This document shows positions 9,701-15,257 of a DNA stretch of 19,910 nt, one piece after another. Below the pieces are notes generated by a model. The model was not told the origin of the DNA, ran no database searches, and saw only the letters and a list, made by a program, of their open reading frames with translations. Positions within the stretch are counted from its first letter, which is position 1. Every line of letters begins with the position of its first letter. The position numbers and the translations under genes were made by a program. The stretch comes from an uncultured Porphyromonadaceae bacterium (GTDB lineage: Bacteria; Bacteroidota; Bacteroidia; Bacteroidales; Muribaculaceae). The DNA lies in contig CABRGT010000037.1 of NCBI GenBank assembly GCA_902470475.1, forward strand, positions 1 to 19,910, read 5' to 3'.

Positions 9701-11249
9701 AGAGCGACTGGTCAGTAGTGGTGATGTCCGACGAGAATTCGCCCACCTGATAGACCTGGCCGCGGTAGGTGTACTCGAATGCCACGCCCAGCACCTCGTC
9801 GGCGTTGAGCGCGCTCTTTATCGATATGTAGCCCAGCGTGGCGTTGAGCGTGTATTCGTTGCTCGACAGCAGACGGGCGCTCTCCACCTTCTCATAGTCC
9901 GTGCCGCCCACTATGCCGTAGGCCTGCAGCGGCTCCAGCGCCTGCGTCACGGTATTGATGTTGCGCGCCCCGGGATATTCGTCCTTGATCACCCGGAGCA
10001 GATTGTTCGACGAGTTGGTGGGAATCGGCAGCGATGCGTCCGGAATCCAGTAATTCGACCCCAGCACGCTGCTCTCGCCCAGGTCCTGGAAAGCCACGAG
10101 GTTGCGTGCCTGCTCGTATTTGCCGCTCTTGTTGGTCACCCACACCTCGATGCGCGTGATGTTGACCCCCGACGATACATACGGCAGCTTCGAGGCGAAT
10201 TCATCGTAGTTGTCGCGGAAGAACTGGGCCAGGAAGTAGTGGCGGTTCTGGTCGTACTGGTCAGCGTTGACGGTGAACTTGGTCGTCTGCACGCCGCCCT
10301 TGGAGCTTACGGTCTTCGACTCTGAATTCTGCTGCGACACCAGGCCCGTGACGGTCAGGCGTCCGAACTGCAGCTTGGTCTTGATGCCGAACAGGGCCGA
10401 CGCGCCGCGGATCAGCGACGATCCGGTGGTCATCGACACGTTGCCGGCCTCGATGCTCTTCACTATGTCGTCCTCCTTGCCCTCGTAATTGAGGCGCAGG
10501 TTCTTGGAGTCGAAGTCGAAAGTCGCGTCCGTGTTGTAGGTCATGTTGAACTTCAGGCGGTCGCCCACCCCGGCGTTGATGGTGGCCTGGATGCGCTGGT
10601 CGAAGTCGAAGTATGTCTTGCGCCGCGAGTTGAGCGACAGCGACGGGTTGTCGGTGAAGTTGCTCTTGATGCCCATCGACAGCTGTACCGAACCCTGCGT
10701 TTTGAGCTGCACGCCGCCCGGGCCGAAAATCTTCTCCAGCGGACCGAGTGCGAAGTTCATGTCGAGGATGTTGAAAGGCTTCTTGTCTTCATTGGTCAGC
10801 AGTTCCATGTTGCGCTGCTTGAAGTAGTTCTGCATCGAGCGCCGCAGCTGCCAGTTGTTGTACTGCTCGGCCGTGAGCATGAACGGTGTCGCTATGTCGG
10901 TGTCGCCGAGCCGCGTGTGCACGACATAGCATCCCGTCTCGGGATCGTATTCGGCCTGGGTGGTGATGTTCGACGGCGTCGACAGGTCGTAGGCCAGCTC
11001 GTTCTGCAGCAGATCCTCGTAGTCGCGGGGCACCGTCGGAGCCACCGGCAGCGGAGGCAGCATCGCCGAATCGACAGCCACCGTCGAAGGTCCGTACACC
11101 GCCGGAGCCGGAGGTGTCACCACCGGAGTATAGTACTGTCCGGCCGCCGGAAAGAACAGCACGCTCGCCACCAGGGCCGCCAGGGCCCAGGCTGCGGCAT
11201 GCGCCGCACGGCGCATGATATGTCGTTCGTTCTTACGCAACTTTCCCAT
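3783..11249 (-). CDS. sprA: SprA/Sov-type outer-membrane translocon of type IX secretion
   Basis: A single open frame of 2488 residues, in the size range of SprA (about 2,400-2,500). The N-terminus has a signal peptide (hydrophobic run WALAALVASVLFF, cleavage near PAAG/Q at about residue 37) and then a proline-rich stretch. The rest is dominated by alternating short beta-strand segments rich in Tyr, Asn, Ser and Arg, as expected of a very large outer-membrane barrel. Family-typical segments include LGPLEKIFGPGGVQLKTQGS early on and NATLGYISIKSALNADEVLG further in. A Lys/Pro-rich patch (PTQPKKPKKF) lies in the C-terminal third. SprA forms the conduit through which type IX cargo crosses the outer membrane. 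It begins 45 bases after ruvA, a linkage I recall from other Bacteroidota. A second ATG at 11216 could be the start, as it also leaves an intact signal peptide. Whether this organism has the other type IX components cannot be seen here. Confidence 0.93.
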   Translation of the reverse strand: MGKLRKNERHIMRRAAHAAAWALAALVASVLFFPAAGQYYTPVVTPPAPAVYGPSTVAVDSAMLPPLPVAPTVPRDYEDLLQNELAYDLSTPSNITTQAEYDPETGCYVVHTRLGDTDIATPFMLTAEQYNNWQLRRSMQNYFKQRNMELLTNEDKKPFNILDMNFALGPLEKIFGPGGVQLKTQGSVQLSMGIKSNFTDNPSLSLNSRRKTYFDFDQRIQATINAGVGDRLKFNMTYNTDATFDFDSKNLRLNYEGKEDDIVKSIEAGNVSMTTGSSLIRGASALFGIKTKLQFGRLTVTGLVSQQNSESKTVSSKGGVQTTKFTVNADQYDQNRHYFLAQFFRDNYDEFASKLPYVSSGVNITRIEVWVTNKSGKYEQARNLVAFQDLGESSVLGSNYWIPDASLPIPTNSSNNLLRVIKDEYPGARNINTVTQALEPLQAYGIVGGTDYEKVESARLLSSNEYTLNATLGYISIKSALNADEVLGVAFEYTYRGQVYQVGEFSSDITTTDQSLYVKMLKSTTSSTSEPMWKLMMKNVYNLGGYQIQKSNFKLNIKYLSDTTGTEINYLPVPGLNNQSLLQVMNLDRLDSNQESNPDGFFDFIDGYTILPSQGKVIFPVVEPFGRHLRRKINNDALAEQYVYEELYDSTLTVARQFADKNKFVLTGEYQASSGSQIRLNAMNVPRGSVIVTAGGVTLTENSDYTVDYSMGIVTITNQSIIDSGQSISVTLENQSLFSMQRKTLLGLDLQYQFTPELNLGATLMHFSEKALTEKVNIGDEIVNNTMLGFNLSYNTQFMWLTNLLNKIPTVTATQPSRLSLTAEYAQLIPHSQKSGSNRGSSYVDDFESTQTGIDLRSPYSWFLASTPYDPSADALFPEAALSNNVDYGKNRALLNWYYIDRMFTSRNSSLAPGYIKSDLDQLSNPYVREVTSYEIFPGRELTYGESPTIQTLNLSFYPTERGPYNLDAQNIDQEGNLLFPEKRWGGIMRRLDNTNFEQSNIEYVQFWLMNPFLDPDNPNYDGGDLYINFGEVSEDILKDGLKSYENGIPVDGNNEYLRETVWGRVTTQNSLTYSFDNATGARLAQDVGLDGLPNTDEYEFPSYQDYLNQLRQRLSPSAIERMENDPFSPLNDPAGDNYHFYRGYDYDEQRMGIIERYKRYNGVEGNSLSPEDAPALYQTSRATPDVEDINQDNTLNEYERYFQYRVSIRPQDLVVGKNYITDKQVSVVRTRNDSNQTVEWYQFKIPLSDYEKVVGSIKDLSTVRFMRMFLTDFRQVTHLRFATLELVRGEWRPYDFNLNLRGDTPAEGQLDISVVNIEENADREPVNYVLPPGVTRISDPGQSQIVQLNEQSMSLKVLGLQAGDARAVYRNTQHDLRNYKRMQMWVHAERLIDDVTNLRSGDLSLFIRLGSDVKNNYYEYSVPLVLTPEGHYSDSPSDRQKVWPLDNYLDFNLQSLINLKLERNAAKRNEQSGVGYGIVFSGRDPDNERNTMSVLGNPSMSDIRVMMIGVRNNSATVKDGIVWVNELRVTDFNENGGWAAKANATLNVSDVATLNFGAHIETAGFGGVDQSLNERRLDNYHQYNFAVQADLGRFLPAGAKLHAPIYYSVSSETTTPRYNPLDQDVLLEDALDNAGSKHERDSINNYAVEHTQVQNFSISGLKFDVQSKTPMPWDPANFTLNFSFSKRAKHDPTTEYENTNDYRGSLLYSYSPFIKGLKPFGWLKSKNKNLKFFKDWEIQWLPNNISFMTNMSRYYYEQQTRSEVDQMFQLPVSVSKNFLWDRQLSVTWNIIKSLQVSFSSNTSARIEETAGAVNKRLFPDRYREWKDTVWQSILSMGTPWSYNQSFSAQYKAPFSRIPVLDFLNGSVGYASTYRWDRGATIDGQKLGNSIANQATWTADGRINFESFYNKIPIFKNVTKRFANTRKAPTQPKKPKKFERSYKLPADSAQLVIKHNLNVAKVSVAATTQDGKPFAVKTRIVDRNSVEVLTHGDQTLKFVITEIQKEDRNLWKDVGEYALRLVLSPRNISVRYRNARTLSLPLFNPEIGNIFGQTYSYGPMAPGLGFAFGFEGGEEYVDKALRNGWLITDDGQTSPAIFSRTKELNIEANFELFKGFKVQLTFNRTDNRTSQMQFMYADHPTAYSGSFTMTGCAIATALRSSGADNGYESGTFNTFLSNIGVIRDRVEGEYAGVLYPDAGFIKGMPVAGQPFSPENGTISETSSDVLIPAFVAAYTGRNPRTQWLSPFPDFGAVMPNWRITYDGLINMGNLRNIFKTFTLSHAYQCTYSVGSYSSYLNWVGVDGDRLGFTLDELTGNPVPSSPFNISSVAITERFAPLIGLNVTLQNDIQLGAEYRDQRTLTLNSSAGQVVEATTRGMKFSAGYKIVGFNSVLKMKGSQRGVSNDLTLNAEVGVQKNQALIRRIENNYTQPTSGTNTFNINFTASYILSKAVTVSAYFDHQVNSPIVTTSSYPTTNTSYGLSLNISLAR

Positions 11250-11261
11250 TTACAAGACTCC

Positions 11262-11287
11262 GCTCCCGGTGTGATTGTCCGGGAAGC
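11262..11287 (-). other. Hairpin in the ruvA-sprA gap
   Basis: TCCCGG (11264-11269) and CCGGGA (11279-11284) form a six-pair stem with a nine-base loop. It extends to eight pairs if one A (11285) is bulged. It lies in the 45-base space between the ruvA stop and the sprA start. No U tract follows it on the minus strand, so it is not an ordinary terminator; it could affect mRNA processing or the relative output of the two genes. Confidence 0.4.
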
Positions 11288-11294
11288 GACAGCA

Positions 11295-11879
11295 TCAGAG
11301 CATCGACATCGCCCGCTTCACGGCGCTTTCCACGGTCATGCCCGGATCGCTCTCGAACAGCTTCGTCAGAGCTTTCTGACTTGCCTGCCGCGCGAATCCG
11401 AGGATCACCAGTGCCTCAAGCGCCTCGTCAAAGGCCGCCGGTGCCTGCTGTGCCTGTTCTATTAACGTAGAAGCATCTCCTTTTATTTTATCGCGCAGGT
11501 CAACAATTATTCTTTCTGCCGTTTTCGTCCCGATCCCCTTCACGCTCTTGAGCCGCCTGACGTCCGAGCCGCTGATCACGGCCCGCAGCTCGGCAGGCGT
11601 CAGCGCCGACAGGATCATGCGCGCCGACGCCGCTCCTACCCCCGACACGCCCACCAGCGCGCGGAACAGCTCGCGCTCCTCTTCGTCCAGAAAGCCGTAA
11701 AGCACCCACGCGTCGTCGCGGATCGACTCGTGGATCAGCATCCGCGCCGATCCGAGCTTCTCGAGCGCCGCGAATGTCGGCAGGGTTATGTTCACCAGGT
11801 ATCCGACCCCGCCCGGAGTCTCTATGACGGCGGCGGCCGGATTCACCGATACTATTTTTCCTGTTATTGATTCGATCAT
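11295..11879 (-). CDS. ruvA: Holliday junction branch migration protein RuvA
   Basis: 194 residues, the normal length. The OB-fold domain begins MIESITGKIVSVNPAAAVIE and includes GGVGYLVNI. The helix-hairpin-helix DNA-binding motifs are at about residues 77-91 (GVSGVGAASARMILS) and 112-126 (SVKGIGTKTAERIIV). The small RuvB-contacting domain III is at about 149-194 (AFDEALEALVILGF). A tetramer of RuvA holds the four-way junction open while RuvB drives branch migration during recombinational repair. The ATG at 11879 lies four bases after the stop of the upstream transporter gene, and sprA follows 45 bases on, so all appear to be in one transcript. ruvB and ruvC are not in the window. Confidence 0.97.
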   Translation of the reverse strand: MIESITGKIVSVNPAAAVIETPGGVGYLVNITLPTFAALEKLGSARMLIHESIRDDAWVLYGFLDEEERELFRALVGVSGVGAASARMILSALTPAELRAVISGSDVRRLKSVKGIGTKTAERIIVDLRDKIKGDASTLIEQAQQAPAAFDEALEALVILGFARQASQKALTKLFESDPGMTVESAVKRAMSML

Positions 11880-11883
11880 TGCC

Positions 11884-12813
11884 TTATTGTTTATGATGTA
11901 TGACCCGCGGGAACATCTTGCGCAGCCGCATCATGACGGCTGCCGGCGAGCCGTGGGCCACCACGGCCGTCACCGCGGCCAGTATGAGCACGATGCCCGC
12001 GATGTCGCGCCCCGTGAGCGTCTCGTGAAACACGATTATGCCGATCACGGTCGCCGTAAGCGGCTCAAGCGCACCGAGTATGGCCGTCGGCGTCGACCCG
12101 ATGAGCTGGATGGCCCGCGTGGTGCACAGAAACGACACCGCCGTCGGGAACACGGCCAGCCCTGCAAGATTCAGCCACAGCGACCCGTCCGCGGGGACTG
12201 TCAGCGGCACCTGCGTGGCGAACCGGCAGCCAAAGACCAGCAGACCGGCCGTCAGCGCCCAGAAAGTCAGCTTCAGCGACGGCAGCTCGGCCAGCGGACG
12301 GCGGTTGACACATACTATATAGATCGCATACGACAGCGACGACAGCATCACCAGCAGCGTACCCGTAACGCTCAGTGTCGTATGGCCGTCGCCACGGTAG
12401 AGCATCACTATACCTGCCAGCGAGGCTCCGATACTCGCCGCCGTCACCCACGAAAGCCTCTCGCCGAACACCACCGCCATGATCACGGCCACCATCACCG
12501 GATAGACGAACAGCAGCGTCGACGCTATCCCCGAACTCATGTAATTGTAGCTCTCGAACAGCGTCAGCGACGACACCGCCAGCAGCAGCCCCATGGCCAC
12601 CAACGGCAGAGCCTGTCGGCGTCCGACGGCGAAGCTGTGGCCCCGCGCCCTGAGCATCACGCCCACGATCACGATGGCCAGCAGATATCTGAAAAAAAGT
12701 ACCGAGTCGGCATTCATGCCTCCCGCATAGCAGGGCAGCGCGAAAAGAGGATTGAGCCCGTAGGTCGCCGCCGCTATGGCGCCTATGGCATAGCCGCGAG
12801 TTGATTTAGTCAT
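11884..12813 (-). CDS. EamA-family (DMT superfamily) transporter
   Basis: 309 residues from the ATG at 12813. The protein has about ten hydrophobic helices in two repeated EamA halves. The first opens with GYAIGAIAAATYGLNPLFALP and ends around VAVIMAVVFGERL; the second contains LLVMLSSLSYAIYIVCVNRR and ends with LGALEPLTATVIGIIVFHETLTG, the signature final-helix region. Members export metabolites such as amino acids, nucleosides or their precursors across the inner membrane; the substrate cannot be told from the sequence. An ATG at 12864 is in frame but would overlap the upstream kinase gene by 26 bases and add a hydrophilic, proline-containing extension, so 12813 is preferred (25-base gap to the kinase stop). 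The gene sits inside the kinase-ruvA-sprA run with four bases to ruvA. Confidence 0.92.
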   Translation of the reverse strand: MTKSTRGYAIGAIAAATYGLNPLFALPCYAGGMNADSVLFFRYLLAIVIVGVMLRARGHSFAVGRRQALPLVAMGLLLAVSSLTLFESYNYMSSGIASTLLFVYPVMVAVIMAVVFGERLSWVTAASIGASLAGIVMLYRGDGHTTLSVTGTLLVMLSSLSYAIYIVCVNRRPLAELPSLKLTFWALTAGLLVFGCRFATQVPLTVPADGSLWLNLAGLAVFPTAVSFLCTTRAIQLIGSTPTAILGALEPLTATVIGIIVFHETLTGRDIAGIVLILAAVTAVVAHGSPAAVMMRLRKMFPRVIHHKQ

Positions 12814-12838
12814 CGTTGCTGTAATTGTCGGCCTGCTG

Positions 12839-13675
12839 TCAGTCCTTGGCATGGAACTCAACAAGACCGGGCATCGAGTACGGAATCACCTTCTCTATCC
12901 TGGCGCCGAAATCCTCGGCCGCCCGGTGCAGCACGTCGCTGAACTGCACGCCGGTCGAACCCACGATACTCACCGGATTGTCGCGGTAATCGTAAGCCAC
13001 AAGGTTGCGGGTGAAGAAACGCATGAAGCCCGAGTAGATCAGCTGGTAGATGTAGGCGTTGTCGATATGCTCGGCAAGGAAAGCCGAATACCGCGCGAGC
13101 GAGCGCGACGGCAGCGGATTGGTGTACACCTCGTCCATGAGCATGTTCGACGTGATCATATATTTCTCAAAAAACGCGCGCGTGATGTCGGCCGGAGCGA
13201 AGCCGCGCAGGATGTCGGCGATGAATGTCTTGCCGAAATATGCGCTCGAGCCTTCGTCGCCCAGGATATAGCCAAGCGGCGGCACGGTCTTCACGATCTC
13301 GTTGCCGTCATACAGGCACGAGTTGGAGCCTGTGCCCAGGATGCACGCCATGCCCGGCTTGCGCACCAGCAGCCCGCGGGCAGCTCCGAGCAAGTCGCTC
13401 TGCACCGTCACAGGCGTGCGGAACTGAGCCACAAGCGACGACTCCATAGTCTTGATCTTGTCCTTGTTGGCGCAGCCGGCGCCGTAGAAATATACATGGT
13501 CCCAGCGGCGGCGGAAAAAGGCCTCCGGGAGTTCAAGGCGGATGCAGTGCGACAGTTCGCGCCGCGACTGGAAGAAGGGGTTCATGCCGGTGGTGAACGC
13601 ATGCTCGACGATCTGAGTGCCGTCGACTATGGCCCATTCGGTGCGTGTACTGCTGCTTTCAGCTATTATTTTCAT
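12839..13675 (-). CDS. BadF/BadG/N-acetylglucosamine kinase-type ATPase
   Basis: 278 residues from the ATG at 13675. It has the ASKHA fold order: an N-terminal phosphate-1 loop AESSSTRTEW (residues 5-14), the segment QSDLLGAARG with the likely catalytic Asp at residue 94, the phosphate-2 loop ILGTGSNS (112-119) and GYILGDEGS (135-143). Bacteroidota homologues are annotated as N-acetylglucosamine kinase or BadF-type ATPase, and phosphorylation of an amino sugar is the likeliest role, though this is inferred. An in-frame ATG at 13726 is ruled out, because it lies inside the -33 element of the gene's own promoter (13696-13726). From the chosen start the expected MKIIAES opening appears at once. 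The phosphate-1 loop is less glycine-rich than the DGGGTKT or ADSGSTKTDW forms common in relatives. This is the first gene of the kinase-transporter-ruvA-sprA unit. Confidence 0.88.
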   Translation of the reverse strand: MKIIAESSSTRTEWAIVDGTQIVEHAFTTGMNPFFQSRRELSHCIRLELPEAFFRRRWDHVYFYGAGCANKDKIKTMESSLVAQFRTPVTVQSDLLGAARGLLVRKPGMACILGTGSNSCLYDGNEIVKTVPPLGYILGDEGSSAYFGKTFIADILRGFAPADITRAFFEKYMITSNMLMDEVYTNPLPSRSLARYSAFLAEHIDNAYIYQLIYSGFMRFFTRNLVAYDYRDNPVSIVGSTGVQFSDVLHRAAEDFGARIEKVIPYSMPGLVEFHAKD

Positions 13676-13695
13676 TGCAAGTCTGTTAATTTTCG

Positions 13696-13726
13696 CAAAG
13701 TTACTCTTTTTTTCCTTACTTGTCAA
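13696..13726 (-). promoter_or_regulatory. Bacteroidota-type promoter of the kinase-transporter-ruvA-sprA operon
   Basis: On the minus strand TTGAC (13726-13722) precedes TAACTTTG (13703-13696), with 20 bases between TTG and TA. This fits the -33/-7 spacing of Bacteroidota primary promoters. Transcription would start near 13690, about 15 bases before the kinase ATG at 13675. The -33 element lies within the last codons of the upstream membrane-protein gene (stop at 13716-13718). It is the strongest minus-strand promoter match I found. Confidence 0.8.
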
Positions 13727-15257
13727 TAGGTTGCCCCCAATAAATATCTCTAAGATTCCTGAGATTGACGATCACGGGCCAGATTGTCACCTTCCACACC
13801 ACACACGGGCGTCCGTCATCGGTTGTGAAACGCACGGGGAATGCATCGGTATAATACTTTTTTGTGCCGTAATCGAGCACTAATGACTGCCCTGGTTCGT
13901 GAGTCGTCGTATCGGTGGATATGAGATTTCCGTAATATAAATACATTTCGTCGCCGGCATTCATCAGCCGGGCGCTGTCAGGACGGAAGTGCTTCACTTC
14001 CGGATTGATCACCCGTTCAAAGAAACCGAACCACGAATCCACTCCATTGAAATTCACCTTACCCAGCACATAGGCGGGAGCGAGTGCCGGAGGAGTTATG
14101 TATGAAAACACCGTCACCGAGTCGGGAGTGGCATCCAGGAGCTTACGGGCAGCGCTTACTTCCGAGCCATATCGCGCCGCCCACGGGATCACACTTATAA
14201 GATGTGCGAACACCAATGCCCACACGGCCAGTGACGTGGTCTTAATCCATCGGCCCGAAGGTCGGCGCAGCCAACTGGCTGCAAGATAAAGCAGACCGAG
14301 TACCGAACAGAGCGTAGGCAGCCACGTAAGACGCTGGCCGTGGCAAAAGGTCCGCCAGATGAGCCAGCCTGCCATTGCAGAAAGCATCAGAAAAACACTC
14401 ATTGGCGTGCACAGCTCGCGACGTCCGCGGGTGAACAAAGCCACTGCACAGACCGCCATGTAGCCATAAAATACCAGGTCAAACTTTAGGCCTATGGTAA
14501 TCTGACGGAAACCCTTGAACATATCGAAGGTGCTCGCACGCTCGTAGGGACCTGGGGCAGTAAGCAGAAATACCAGTCCGAAAATCAGGCCCACGCACAG
14601 CGCTACGTTGACACGATTCACGTACGAGCGCCACAGCAGAGATACAATAATCATCGCCCCCAGCGCGGCACACGCAAACTGCTCGTGCCACGAGCCAAGC
14701 AACAGACCGATAAAAAAGGCACCGACAACACCGACTCGCCGCGACCGGCGCATGAACACATATAGCGCGACAAGAAAAAAGACGGTGGACGTCAGATAAT
14801 TGGCTGCAAAAATCATTACGAACATATAGTCAAACCACGGCAATGCAAAAGTGAATGCAAATGCTCCGAGAGCGAACAGCAGCCAACGGCGGTTCCATAC
14901 CCCCGCCAAGGCACTCCCGACGGCTATAACGATATATATATTCAATGCAAAAAACGAGGCGCCCACCCACTTCGGCAGCAACAGCAGCGACATGCCGAAG
15001 AAGTTAGCCATACGACCGTTGTCATAGCCATAGTGGTCCATGTAAGTGTCGGCATAGGATCTTAACACAGCCGCAGGATCGGACCAGTCGCGGCACAGCG
15101 GCCGTCCGTACCAGAGGTCGTCCAGAATGCACGGGTGGAGGTAGCAGATGACGCCGAAGAGGAGGGAGAGGCAGGCGGTGAGGACGGCGTAGCGGCCTTT
15201 GAAGAGGTCGGCGAATGCCACGGTGGGCGGCGTTGCGGTGGTCGGTCCTTCCATCAT
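13716..15257 (-). CDS. Polytopic membrane protein, DUF6056-like
   Basis: 513 residues with roughly ten or more hydrophobic helices up to about residue 360 and a soluble, probably extracytoplasmic C-terminal domain of about 150 residues (from AARYGSEVSAARKLL onward). Conserved-looking motifs are DDLWYG (46-51, after the first helix), YDNGRMAN (78-85), AANYLTST (151-158) and SWHEQFA (189-195). This layout resembles DUF6056 proteins and, more loosely, GT-C glycosyltransferases such as GtrII, where an acidic pair after the first helix is catalytic. A role in surface glycan modification is possible but not shown. The start ATG overlaps the tamB stop as ATGA, suggesting translational coupling; a second ATG follows immediately (15254). 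Codons after about residue 65 are visibly less GC-rich than those before and than neighbouring genes. The family name is moderately sure; the function is unknown. Confidence 0.75.
   Translation of the reverse strand: MMEGPTTATPPTVAFADLFKGRYAVLTACLSLLFGVICYLHPCILDDLWYGRPLCRDWSDPAAVLRSYADTYMDHYGYDNGRMANFFGMSLLLLPKWVGASFFALNIYIVIAVGSALAGVWNRRWLLFALGAFAFTFALPWFDYMFVMIFAANYLTSTVFFLVALYVFMRRSRRVGVVGAFFIGLLLGSWHEQFACAALGAMIIVSLLWRSYVNRVNVALCVGLIFGLVFLLTAPGPYERASTFDMFKGFRQITIGLKFDLVFYGYMAVCAVALFTRGRRELCTPMSVFLMLSAMAGWLIWRTFCHGQRLTWLPTLCSVLGLLYLAASWLRRPSGRWIKTTSLAVWALVFAHLISVIPWAARYGSEVSAARKLLDATPDSVTVFSYITPPALAPAYVLGKVNFNGVDSWFGFFERVINPEVKHFRPDSARLMNAGDEMYLYYGNLISTDTTTHEPGQSLVLDYGTKKYYTDAFPVRFTTDDGRPCVVWKVTIWPVIVNLRNLRDIYWGQPIDK

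Noticed and set aside
8757..10325. Plus-strand open frame of 522 codons opposite sprA
   Set aside because: Its Arg/His/Val-rich translation has no recognisable motif, and the sprA frame on the other strand is intact and family-typical.
12814..12864. Longer transporter start at 12864
   Set aside because: It would overlap the kinase gene and add a hydrophilic leader not expected in EamA proteins; the ATG at 12813 gives clean spacing.
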